Part shown: positions 1 to 7,626 of the stretch, piece by piece | Layout of the letters: each line of letters opens with the position of its first letter | Position numbering within the stretch: position 1 is the first letter of the stretch | Assembly (NCBI GenBank): GCA_011390365.1 | Contig: JAABSM010000032.1 | Span: 1-37,721, forward strand | Length of the DNA stretch: 37,721 nt | Direction of reading: 5' to 3' | Source: Gammaproteobacteria bacterium | GTDB taxonomy: Bacteria; Pseudomonadota; Gammaproteobacteria; Chromatiales; Chromatiaceae | Translations under genes and position numbers: made by a program | Notes under the pieces: generated by a model | The model's database searches: none | Told to the model about the DNA's origin: nothing | What the model saw: only the letters and a program-made list of their open reading frames with translations

Positions 1-31
1 CCTCCCCGGCCCTCCCCCGAGGGGGGAGGGA
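1..31. repeat. Palindromic repeat at left edge
   Basis: CCCTCCCCC-type arms around a short centre (cctcccccgaggggggagg) match the composition and form of the units at 416-587. It also lies in frame in the methyltransferase gene, encoding TPSPLGGGPGR. The element continues off the window, so its full length is unknown. Confidence 0.6.
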
Positions 32-2286
32 GTGTTTCTTCCGGATGCGCGGCCGTAGACGACGATACAGGGGAAGGTGTCGGCGTCTTCGAAGATGGGG
101 GCGTGGCCGAAGTCGATGATCTCTTCGAAGCGGGCCTGTTCGCTGAAGAGTCGGCGCAAAGGTTCGCCGTAGCCGGCGCGCAGCCATTTGTTGGTGACGA
201 TGTAGGCGGCCTTGCCGGCGGGGGCGAGCAGGCGCAGGGCGAGTTCGTAGAAGTAGAGGTAGAGGTCGCCCATGCCGTGGTAGGCGGCGTAGTGTTGTTG
301 CAGCCAGGGCTTGAAGGGGGCGAGGCTCTCCTGGCGGACATAGGGCGGGTTGCCGATGACGCAGTCGAAGCCGCCGCGGGCGAAGACCTGGGGGAAGGCG
401 GTTTGCCAGTTGAAAGTCCCTCTCCCCGAGGGAGAGGGATTTAGGGTGAGGGCTTCGGGGGTTTCGGTGGTTGCCTGAGATGGGCCTTGTTCGTCGCTAT
501 CGGCCCTCACCCCAACCCCTCTCCCGCGGGGAGAGGGGCTACTATTCTCCTCACCCCAACTCCTTTCCCCGGGGAGAGAGGGGCTCTGTGGCGGGTCGAG
601 CAGGGAGTTGCCGCAGCGGATGTTGGCGTCGAGGTTGTTCAGCGGGCGGTCGGGGCGGGCGGTCTTGAGCCAGAGGCTGAGCTTGGTGATCTCCACCGAT
701 TCGGGGTTGAGGTCGACGCCGAAGAGGTTCTGTTGCAGGATCTGGCGGTCGAGGTCGAACAGGTCCATCTGCTGGGGCTGGCCGGCGATCTCGGCGAGGC
801 GGCGATTGACCCGGGCGTATTCGGCGTGGAGGAAGTCGAAGGCGGCGACCAGGAAGGCGCCGGAACCGCAGGCGGGGTCGACGACCTTGATCTCGGCCAG
901 GGCTTCGCGGTAGGCCCGCCAGAGTTTCAGTTTGGCGGCGGTGCTGCGCAGGCCGCCGGCGGCCTTGGCCTCGGCTTCGAGGCGCTCGAAGCACTCTTGC
1001 AGCCAGCCGCCGATGGTGCGCGAGACCATCAAGCGGGTGATCCGTTCGGGGGTGTAGAAGACGCCGTCCTTCTTGCGTTTGGATTGGGCGCGCTCTACCG
1101 CCTCGCCGCGGATCTCGGCGCGGAGGTTCTCCAGGTCGGCGATGGACTGCTCGAAGATGTGGCCGAGGATGTTGACGTTGAGGTCGGTGGCGAAGTCGTA
1201 GTCGGCCAGCTCCAGCACCGGGGTCAGGGCCTGGTCGTCGACCTGGAGGGCGTCGAGGGCGGGATCCTTGGCGAACAGGCCGCCGTTGTAGGCGTTGATC
1301 CTGAGCGCCGGCTGGCCCTGGTCCACCGCGTTGCAGAGGCCGATGAACTGTTGCCAGCGGGTGACCTGGACGAAGCCGCCGTGGGCGACGGTGAGGACCT
1401 GGCGCAGCACCTGGGCGGGGAGCAGGCCGGTGTCTTCGCAGAAGGCGATGAAGAGCACCCGGTCGAGGATCTTCTGGGCCTGTTCGAGCAGGTGCTCTTC
1501 GTGGGCGGCGATCCGCTCCGGGTCGTCGGCGGCGGCGGGGTTGCGCGCGATCAGGTGCTGGAAGAGGCCGCCGCGCACGCCCCGGTAGTGGAGGTAGAAG
1601 GCCTTGGTGATGCGCTCTTCGGCGACATGGGTGTCGCCGGCGAGACGTTCCACCGGGCTCTCGTGGCGGCCATCGCCGAGCAGGGTCTCGCGCCCGAGCA
1701 GGAAGGAAAACTCCCGCAGCTTGGCTTCGTCGGCGAGATCGGCGAGGCGGAATTCATGGCAGTAGCCCTGGCCGCGGGCGGTGCGGTAGAGACGCAGGGT
1801 GACGAAGTTGCAGAGCAGCACCCAGCGGCAGCCGTCGTGCTTGGCGGCGTAGTTGAAGGCCTGTTCCACCGGGGTGATGTTGCCGTAGCCGGCCTGGCGG
1901 CTGTCGAGGTCCGCGCCGGGGGCCTTGAGCTCGACCACCGCCAGGGTGCGCTCGTACGCGCCACCGTAGAAGCCGAGGGCGGCGTCCGGGGTGCGCGCGC
2001 CCTTGACCTCGCGGGAGGCGGTCTCGGGCTTGAGGTGGTATTCGCCGGCGGAACCGGCCACCTGGCGGTAGCCCAACAGCTGATCGAACAGGCTGGTGAA
2101 GAGGTCGCCTTGCAGGGGCTTCTCCTTCACCCCGAGCTCCAACAGGGAGTGGGCCGCGGCGGCCCACTTGGCGGCGATGGCGCGGTGATTCGCGTCCGGC
2201 TCGCCGATCTCGGCTTGGCTCAAATAGGGTTTTTGGGCCTCGTCGAGCAGCTTTCGATGGAAAAGAGGTTTGTGATGATCAGCCAT
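1..2286 (-). CDS. Eco57I-like fused restriction-modification enzyme (N6-adenine methyltransferase), 3' end outside window
   Basis: The minus-strand frame is open for 762 codons from ATG at 2286 (an in-frame TAA lies four codons upstream) to the left edge. The N-terminal part resembles a PD-(D/E)xK nuclease: PD101, then E119-L-K121 in VVELKAP. Methyltransferase motif I is DPACGSGAF (residues 470-478), followed by the target-base motif NPPY (646-649) and YIVTNKWL. Family members methylate adenine and often cut DNA with the same polypeptide; target and cofactor needs cannot be read here. Between the conserved blocks GNSLLDPP and FNWQTAFPQVF (about residues 567-624) the frame carries nearly 60 low-complexity residues (SPSPRGRG-like) made of palindromic DNA repeats. 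Another repeat begins near residue 753 at the left edge. The frame stays open through both, so the gene may still be functional. The long plus-strand frames here are shadows. A BREX PglX-type enzyme is less likely. Confidence 0.85.
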   Translation of the reverse strand, partial: MADHHKPLFHRKLLDEAQKPYLSQAEIGEPDANHRAIAAKWAAAAHSLLELGVKEKPLQGDLFTSLFDQLLGYRQVAGSAGEYHLKPETASREVKGARTPDAALGFYGGAYERTLAVVELKAPGADLDSRQAGYGNITPVEQAFNYAAKHDGCRWVLLCNFVTLRLYRTARGQGYCHEFRLADLADEAKLREFSFLLGRETLLGDGRHESPVERLAGDTHVAEERITKAFYLHYRGVRGGLFQHLIARNPAAADDPERIAAHEEHLLEQAQKILDRVLFIAFCEDTGLLPAQVLRQVLTVAHGGFVQVTRWQQFIGLCNAVDQGQPALRINAYNGGLFAKDPALDALQVDDQALTPVLELADYDFATDLNVNILGHIFEQSIADLENLRAEIRGEAVERAQSKRKKDGVFYTPERITRLMVSRTIGGWLQECFERLEAEAKAAGGLRSTAAKLKLWRAYREALAEIKVVDPACGSGAFLVAAFDFLHAEYARVNRRLAEIAGQPQQMDLFDLDRQILQQNLFGVDLNPESVEITKLSLWLKTARPDRPLNNLDANIRCGNSLLDPPQSPSLPGERSWGEENSSPSPRGRGVGVRADSDEQGPSQATTETPEALTLNPSPSGRGTFNWQTAFPQVFARGGFDCVIGNPPYVRQESLAPFKPWLQQHYAAYHGMGDLYLYFYELALRLLAPAGKAAYIVTNKWLRAGYGEPLRRLFSEQARFEEIIDFGHAPIFEDADTFPCIVVYGRASGRNTPSPLGGGPGR
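416..587. repeat. Cluster of three palindromic repeats inside a coding frame
   Basis: Three copies of a G/C-skewed palindromic unit lie at about 416-459, 501-540 and 548-587. Each has a core such as CCCTCTCCCCGAGGGAGAGG flanked by CCCTCACCCCAAC-like sequence. The left copy runs opposite to the other two. They interrupt the methyltransferase frame without closing it and encode SPSPRGRG-like peptide. A related copy is at 1-31 and a hairpin of similar composition at 36874-36908. Confidence 0.8.
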
Positions 2287-2457
2287 TTCGGAAAAGTTTT
2301 ATGGTTGATGTGGTACGCTGGCCGTGCCTTCGCAAGCTCCATGGCGGCAGCGGCTTGGATGGTAGCACGCATTTCGCGGGGAGGTCGCTGCCCTGTTCGG
2401 GGTGGGGCGAGGTCTTGTCGCCGTGCATGCAATCCGCTCCCATAAGCCGGGGGGCGG

Positions 2458-2490
2458 AGGAGCGCCAGTCCTTCAAGGACTGGCGCTCCT
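2458..2490. repeat. Perfect 14-bp inverted repeat over a stop codon
   Basis: Arm AGGAGCGCCAGTCC (2458-2471) is repeated in inverse at 2477-2490 around a 5-base loop. It encodes the last residues (RSASP) and stop of the GGDEF-EAL gene. It could act as a terminator for that minus-strand gene, but no T-tract follows the stem, so an inserted palindrome that supplied a new C-terminus is equally possible. Confidence 0.6.
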
Positions 2491-4905
2491 GGGTTCCGTC
2501 AGCCAGCGTTTTTCGATCTCTTCGGCGCTGATCGGGCGGTCAAACAGGTAGCCCTGGAGCAGGTTGCAGCCGTGGTCGGCGAGGTACCGTTTCTGCTCTT
2601 CGGTCTCGACGCCCTCGGCGATGACCGCCATGCCGAGGTTGCGGGCGAGGCTGATGATGGTCTTGACCACCGCCTTGTCGGCGCGGTGGTCGGGGATCTC
2701 GCGGACGAAGGAGCGGTCGATCTTGAGGGCGTCGATGGGGAGGTGCTTGAGGTAGGCGAGGGAGGAGTGGCCGGTGCCGAAGTCGTCGATGGAGACGGAG
2801 ACGCCGAGTTCGCGCAGCTCCGCGAGTACCTTGGCGGCGGCCTGCATGTCCTGCATGATGGCGCTTTCGGTGATCTCCAGCTCCAGCAGCCTTGGCGGGA
2901 GGCCGTTGGCGGTGAGAATCTGCTCTACTTCATGACGCAGGTCGATGCGCAGAAACTGGCGCGCCGAGACATTGACCGCGACCCGGATCGCGTGACCCTG
3001 GCGCTGCCAGCGCTTGGCCTGACGGCAGGCGCTGTCCATCACCAGCCGTCCCAGCTCGACGATCAGGCCGGTCTCTTCGGCGATGGGAATGAACTGGGCG
3101 GGGGAGATCTCGCCGAGTTCGGGGTGTCGCCAGCGACATAGCGCCTCGACGGCGATGAGGCGCCCGTCGCCGGCGCTGACCTGGGGTTGATAGACCACCC
3201 GCAGCGCCTCTTCCCGCACCGCGGTGCGCAGCACCGATTCCAGTTGCAGGCGTTGAAGGGCCTGGCCGTCGCCCTCTCGATCATAGAAGCGGTAGGTGCC
3301 GCGACCCATGCTCTTGGCGCGATAGAGGGCGCTGTCGGCGCTCTTCATCAGGTGGGTGATGGTGCGGCCGTCGTGGGGGTAGGCGGCGATGCCGATGCTG
3401 GCGTTGATGAAGAACTCGTATCCCTCCACCTCCATGGTATGTTCCAGGGTGTCGAGGATGCGATGGGCGATGGTGATGATCTCGCTGCGCGTCAGCGCGC
3501 CGATCAGCAGCACGGTGAACTCGTCGCCGCCGAAGCGGGCCAGGTAGTGTTCGTCGCCCACCGCCTGTCGCAGGCGTTTGGCGACGATGCGCAACACCTC
3601 GTCGCCGATGTGGTGGCCGAGGGTGTCGTTGATGTTCTTGAAGCGGTCGAGGTCGATGAAGAGCACGGTCAGGCCGCCGACGCCGTCCTTTTCGTCGAGC
3701 AGGTTTTGCAGCGAGTCCTCGAAACGCAGCCGGTTGGGCAATTGGGTCAAGGGGTCGTGGTGGGCGAGGTGGCGCAGGTTGCGCTCCGCATGCACGCGCT
3801 GGGTGACGTCCCGGGAGACCTTGATGACCCCCTTGAATTCGCCCTTGTCGCCCCACAGCGGCGTCGCCAGCAGTTCGACGATGCGGGTTACGCCATCGCC
3901 GCGGGTGTGTTCGTGGGTTACCACTACCGGCTTGCCCTCGTCCCGGGCCTGGATCAGGGGGCAGGGCTCCAGCGGGGTGTGGGGGCAGGGTTCGGGGTTG
4001 TGGTGGATGATCTGGTGACAGCAACAATCTTCCAAATCCGGTTTCTGGTGGAATTCCCGGGCGGCGGGGTTGGCCATGCGAATGCGAAAATTTTCGTCGA
4101 TCAGCAGGATCGATTCGGCGACGCCGTCCATCACCAGTTGCAGGGCGGCCTTCTCCCGCCGGCTCGCCTCCGCCGCCACCAGCGCCTCCTGGCGGTTCTT
4201 GGCGTGGCGGGTGCCGGTGCGGATGCCGATCAGGCCCAGCAGCCAGATGACGCCGTGGCCGATCAGGTTGTTGCTCATCTGGCGCAACGCCGCCTGATCG
4301 TAGGCGGACATGGGTACCTTGACGCTGATACCGCCGCGTACCTCGCCGACCTGGTAGCCCTGCTCGGCGTGGCACTTCATGCACGCCTGCTCTACCATCA
4401 GCGGCTGCATCAGGCGGTAGTAGCGGCCATCCTGGTAGAGGCTCGCCACCTCCTTTTCGCCGGCGTCGAAGCGGCTGAGGGCGTTCTTTTCCCACGCGTC
4501 CGGGGCGTTGATGGGGTTTAGCGGGTCGAGGCTGGTGATGTGGGACTGGAGGCCGATGCGGTCCTCGGCCAGTTCGAAGACCTGGCGGGTCATGTAGGCG
4601 GGGTTGAGCATGGTCAGTTGCATGCCGCGATCGGTGGTGAGATCCCGGTCATGCACTTCGAGATAGGGGTTGGGCTGGCCGATCTCGGATACCGGCACGT
4701 AGACGCCGCCGTGACGGGCGTTCCACAGGCGGTAGATGATGTCTTTCTCGATGCTGGCGCGGGCGGTGACCTGGGCGGCTTGCAGGGCGCTTTGACGGGT
4801 GGAGTGGAGATTGATCAGCAGCGAAACGGCGAGCAAAAGGGTCCAGCCGACGGCGAGCCAGATCGCCGATTTAGAATCGCCTTTGACTGAACCGAGCAGG
4901 CTCAT
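2473..4905 (-). CDS. Membrane sensor with haem-c-like DUF3365 domain, PAS, GGDEF and EAL
   Basis: An 810-residue c-di-GMP enzyme. Order of parts: membrane segment (about 13-33); periplasmic DUF3365/Tll0287-like domain with one c-type haem motif C175-x-x-C178-H179; second membrane segment (about 213-230); PAS domain (about 252-375) with an unusual run of Cys and His (CCCHQ at 294-298, then PCPH and PCP); GGDEF domain with intact GGDEF at 459-463; EAL domain with EAL at 587-589 and DDFGTGHSS at 707-715. The RxxD inhibitory site before GGDEF is not present (GDEH at that place). GGDEF domains make c-di-GMP from GTP and EAL domains break it to pGpG; both look competent here, so net activity is unknown. 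A haem sensor in the periplasm suggests a redox or gas signal (inference). ATG at 4905. It lies downstream of phosphoribulokinase on the same strand, 133 bases away, so co-transcription is possible. Confidence 0.93.
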   Translation of the reverse strand: MSLLGSVKGDSKSAIWLAVGWTLLLAVSLLINLHSTRQSALQAAQVTARASIEKDIIYRLWNARHGGVYVPVSEIGQPNPYLEVHDRDLTTDRGMQLTMLNPAYMTRQVFELAEDRIGLQSHITSLDPLNPINAPDAWEKNALSRFDAGEKEVASLYQDGRYYRLMQPLMVEQACMKCHAEQGYQVGEVRGGISVKVPMSAYDQAALRQMSNNLIGHGVIWLLGLIGIRTGTRHAKNRQEALVAAEASRREKAALQLVMDGVAESILLIDENFRIRMANPAAREFHQKPDLEDCCCHQIIHHNPEPCPHTPLEPCPLIQARDEGKPVVVTHEHTRGDGVTRIVELLATPLWGDKGEFKGVIKVSRDVTQRVHAERNLRHLAHHDPLTQLPNRLRFEDSLQNLLDEKDGVGGLTVLFIDLDRFKNINDTLGHHIGDEVLRIVAKRLRQAVGDEHYLARFGGDEFTVLLIGALTRSEIITIAHRILDTLEHTMEVEGYEFFINASIGIAAYPHDGRTITHLMKSADSALYRAKSMGRGTYRFYDREGDGQALQRLQLESVLRTAVREEALRVVYQPQVSAGDGRLIAVEALCRWRHPELGEISPAQFIPIAEETGLIVELGRLVMDSACRQAKRWQRQGHAIRVAVNVSARQFLRIDLRHEVEQILTANGLPPRLLELEITESAIMQDMQAAAKVLAELRELGVSVSIDDFGTGHSSLAYLKHLPIDALKIDRSFVREIPDHRADKAVVKTIISLARNLGMAVIAEGVETEEQKRYLADHGCNLLQGYLFDRPISAEEIEKRWLTEPRSASP

Positions 4906-5038
4906 GGGTGATACCTCGGTTTTCCCTGACAGTTCCTTTCGCGACCTCCCGCGCAGCGGGGAGGGTACGGCCCATGGCCCATGCTACCTTGCTAGTGGCA
5001 GAGAAAAAACTCCACGACCCGTTTTTGCGAGTTGTATC

Positions 5039-6022
5039 TCAAGGACGGGCCTTGTGGCAATAGGCATCCCCCTCGCGACGGCGCTCCACCAGCTCCTTGA
5101 CCAGCGGCCCGCAGATTACCTCCAGGGCGATCTGCAATTCGCCGCCGGGGATGACAATGGTATTGCGGCGCGACATGAAGGAGTTCTCGAACATCTTGAT
5201 GAAATGGGGGAAGTCGTAACGCTTGGGCTCCCGGAAACGGATCACCAGCATGCTCTCATGGGCGCTCGGCACATCCCGGTCCTCCTCGAAGGGGTTGGCG
5301 GTGTCCACCAGCGGGATGCGCTGAAAGTTGATGTCGGTGAGGGAGAACTGGGGCGAGATATAGCGCACGTAATCGGGCATGTAGCGCAGGATGGTGTCGA
5401 TCACCGCCTCCTTGGAACAGCCCTTGACCTTGCAGTCGCGGTGGATCTTCTGAATCCACTCCAGGTTGACCACCGGTACCACGCCGATCAGCAGATCCAC
5501 CCACTGGGCGATATCCACCCCCGGATGATCGACGCTCTCCATCTGCTGACGCTTGCGAATGGCGATGGGGTTGTGGGAGGCGCTCATGCGGCGGTGGGAC
5601 CAGGTGCTCTCGATGGCGCCGCCATGCAGCCCCTTGTAGAAGAGCAGGTCGGTACCCTCCGGCACCTCCCGCCAGGGGGTGAAGGTGCCGGAGGGGAGCC
5701 CCTCCCGCTCCGCCTCTTCGGCGTTGCGAATGTAGCGTCGCACCAGCCCGTTGCCGGTGTGGGAGTACTCCCGGAACAGCCCCTCCAGGCGATCGAACAG
5801 ATTGGCGCAGGGGCCGAAGTGGTTGATCGGCTCGCCGCGACCGAGGGAGCGCTGGTAGGCATCCAGCATCTCCTGGCGGTTGTAGCGGCGAAAGCTGTCC
5901 CCCTCGACGAAGGCGGCGCTTATCCTTTCGCGGCGAAAGATGTGCTCGAAGGCGTGGCGGATGGTGGTGGTGCCGGACCCGGAGGCCCCGGTGACGGCGA
6001 TAATCGGGTGTTTGAGCGACAT
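5039..6022 (-). CDS. prk: Phosphoribulokinase, proteobacterial class I
   Basis: Makes ribulose 1,5-bisphosphate from ribulose 5-phosphate and ATP in the Calvin cycle. The 327-residue protein begins with IIAVTGASGSGTTT, whose GASGSGTTT P-loop sits at residues 12-20, followed by FEHIFRRE, the EGDSFRRYNR catalytic segment, and the NHFGP and HGG blocks seen in bacterial class I enzymes. Family members are usually near 290 residues; the extra length is at the C-terminus. No RuBisCO, cbbR or other Calvin genes are in the window, so this copy stands alone. The 230-base upstream region holds an AT-rich patch. ATG at 6022 is preceded by a weak GGAAG. Confidence 0.95.
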   Translation of the reverse strand: MSLKHPIIAVTGASGSGTTTIRHAFEHIFRRERISAAFVEGDSFRRYNRQEMLDAYQRSLGRGEPINHFGPCANLFDRLEGLFREYSHTGNGLVRRYIRNAEEAEREGLPSGTFTPWREVPEGTDLLFYKGLHGGAIESTWSHRRMSASHNPIAIRKRQQMESVDHPGVDIAQWVDLLIGVVPVVNLEWIQKIHRDCKVKGCSKEAVIDTILRYMPDYVRYISPQFSLTDINFQRIPLVDTANPFEEDRDVPSAHESMLVIRFREPKRYDFPHFIKMFENSFMSRRNTIVIPGGELQIALEVICGPLVKELVERRREGDAYCHKARP

Positions 6023-6154
6023 GGATCTGCTTCCCGGGACGGCCTTGGTCGCGCCCCTTTCTGGTTAAGGGCCATGGAAGGAATAATACCCTTGACTGTG
6101 CGATATTGGGACATCCTATCCTTTCCGCGGCGCTGATGGTGGCTCGAATGGATT

Positions 6155-6184
6155 TTTCTTATCAATATTTTATATTTATAAATA
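6155..6184. promoter_or_regulatory. AT-rich patch with palindrome upstream of phosphoribulokinase
   Basis: A 30-base AT stretch contains the perfect palindrome TATTTATAAATA (6173-6184), conspicuous in GC-rich sequence. It is about 135-165 bases upstream of the phosphoribulokinase start. It may be a promoter or regulator site, but no CbbR site can be firmly assigned. Confidence 0.3.
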
Positions 6185-6252
6185 CCGCGTGCGAGGCCTC
6201 AGGTCAAGACGAACCGCTCTCCAGGCCCATTCACCTCTTTCGCGAATGGGTA

Positions 6253-7167
6253 TCAGGCGGGCTTTTGTTTGTCGATGGCGGGCGCATTCACGAACATCAG
6301 TCGCGCCTTGACCCGGGTCGCGTCGAAGCCCGGGCGGTCCAGCACCTTGGGCCAGGTCGGGTGGAGGTAGTGTACCAGTAATGGATGGTCCCACGCAGCC
6401 GCCTCGTAGCGCCGGCGCGTGGCGTCATCGAGGCGGGGCAGGGCGAGCAGGCGCGGGGCGAGTTTGCGCAGATAGCCGTCGACCCGGGTCTGCTGCTCCG
6501 GCTCGGGCCAGTGTTCGCGCAGGCCGCTTTGGGGAAAGTGGGTGGCGTCGAGACGCTCGCCATCGCTGATGCCGTTCCCCTGTTCGTCCCGCTGAAACCA
6601 GCGTCGCAGGCCGCGCCAGGCGCGCATCGCCAGCTGTTTCTCCAGGGCCTCGGCGGCGTCTCGCCGCCGCGCCAGCCAGGCGCTATCCGGTTCTTCGATG
6701 GCGGGTTCCTTGTCGAAAGGGTAGCATTGCCATTGCAGCGGGTAGCCGGCGGTTCGCTGGGGCGGGGTTTCGGCGCTGGCGAGCAGGGCCAGCGGGCGTT
6801 GCGTCTCGTCATCCAGCAGCCATAGTTCATGGTGGTCGGCCTGGGGGTAGCGCAGTTCGTCGAACCGTTGCGCGAGTCTGGCGATGAATGTCTCGGCCTG
6901 GTGTTTCAGACCGCCCTCGTCGAGCTGCATCATCGGCGGCAGGGGCAGGCGGCGCAGCATCCCCTCATCGGGGGACCAGAAGGCGAAGGGGACGGCGGTG
7001 GCGGTCGCGGAGCGGTCGAGGATGCTCCAGCCGCGGCGCATGCCATCGATCCGCAGCTCGATCTGCCACACCGTGCCGTTGAGAGTGATCGCCGCCGCGC
7101 CCTCGCCCTGGACCACCAGGGTGACACCCATGTAGGGTTGCAGGCGACGCAGGGAGTAGCTCTCCAT
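6253..7167 (-). CDS. Hypothetical protein, unknown function
   Basis: About 304 residues, soluble, with no membrane segment, signal peptide or motif I recognise. It is rich in Arg, Trp and Leu, with a proline-rich block near the N-terminal third (RLPLPPMMQLDEGG) and an acidic/aromatic middle (YPFDKEPAIEEPDSAW). I chose ATG at 7167 (MESYSLRRLQ): it lies 4 bases after the stop of the small upstream gene and has AGGGTTAGGG just before it. A start at 7191 (MSRRRVRV) would overlap that gene by 20 bases. The tight spacing argues that the two genes form one operon and act together. Confidence 0.7.
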   Translation of the reverse strand: MESYSLRRLQPYMGVTLVVQGEGAAAITLNGTVWQIELRIDGMRRGWSILDRSATATAVPFAFWSPDEGMLRRLPLPPMMQLDEGGLKHQAETFIARLAQRFDELRYPQADHHELWLLDDETQRPLALLASAETPPQRTAGYPLQWQCYPFDKEPAIEEPDSAWLARRRDAAEALEKQLAMRAWRGLRRWFQRDEQGNGISDGERLDATHFPQSGLREHWPEPEQQTRVDGYLRKLAPRLLALPRLDDATRRRYEAAAWDHPLLVHYLHPTWPKVLDRPGFDATRVKARLMFVNAPAIDKQKPA

Positions 7168-7171
7168 GACC

Positions 7172-7369
7172 CTAACCCTGCGCCGACTCAAGGCTCGCCA
7201 GCCGCTGCCGCAACTGCTCCAGCACCTGCTCGGCCAGGTTCTGATGCTCGGGGGAGAGGTATTCGAAGACGAACTCCACCTCGTCCATCACCTTGTGCAC
7301 CGTCTCGGCGTCGGAAAGACTGTCCGCGGCCGCCGCGGCCTGTTGCAAAACACGTATTGGTTCGACCAT
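7172..7369 (-). CDS. Small hypothetical protein (65 aa)
   Basis: Encodes a 65-residue acidic protein, probably all helical (DAETVHKVMDEVEFVFEYL, then a Leu/Gln-rich C-terminal helix). The strong site GGGAGGAG lies just upstream of ATG 7369, and the next gene starts 4 bases after the stop, so this is a real first cistron of a two-gene operon. Function is unknown; a small helical adaptor for the downstream protein is an inference only. Confidence 0.65.
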   Translation of the reverse strand: MVEPIRVLQQAAAAADSLSDAETVHKVMDEVEFVFEYLSPEHQNLAEQVLEQLRQRLASLESAQG

Positions 7370-7381
7370 GATCTCCTCCCG

Positions 7382-7402
7382 GGAAAACGCCCGAGGGCGT
7401 TG
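7382..7402 (-). terminator. Rho-independent terminator after tRNA-Glu
   Basis: On the minus strand AACGCC and GGCGTT pair around a 4-base loop and run into TTTT (AAAA at 7384-7387 on plus). It lies downstream of tRNA-Glu and just before the ribosome site of the 65-aa gene, so it would end or attenuate tRNA transcripts. Confidence 0.6.
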
Positions 7403-7460
7403 AATTCGGTGCGAAAGGAGATGGAGGTTTGGGCCGGAAAAGGCAAGGCAAACGGGAAAG

Positions 7461-7535
7461 TGGCGCTCCCTAGGGGAATTGAACCCCTGTTACCGACGTG
7501 AGAGGCCGGCGTCCTAACCGCTAGACGAAGGGAGC
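7461..7535 (-). tRNA. tRNA-Glu (anticodon CUC)
   Basis: A 75-base cloverleaf on the minus strand. Acceptor arms are GCTCCCT and AGGGAGC, followed by an encoded CCA end (TGG at 7461-7463 on plus). The anticodon loop CTCTCAC reads CTC, for GAG codons. The T arm is AGGGG-TTCAATT-CCCCT. The anticodon stem has one G-T pair. It is similar overall to bacterial tRNA-Glu(UUC) but with C at position 34. Confidence 0.95.
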
Positions 7536-7626
7536 ATCTTGGCGAGGGACGTTGTATTATACGCATGCTTCGTCGCGTCGCAAGCGGAGATCCGCCGCGA
7601 AGAGAGAAAAATGGAATCGAATATAC

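Noticed and set aside
487-2445. Long plus-strand frame of 652 codons
   Set aside because: It is antisense to the methyltransferase gene, whose minus-strand translation has DPACGSGAF and NPPY; the plus frame is Gly/Val/Ala/Glu-rich shadow typical of GC-rich DNA.
3187-4521. Plus-strand frame of 444 codons
   Set aside because: Antisense to the PAS-GGDEF-EAL gene with intact motifs; no domain of its own.
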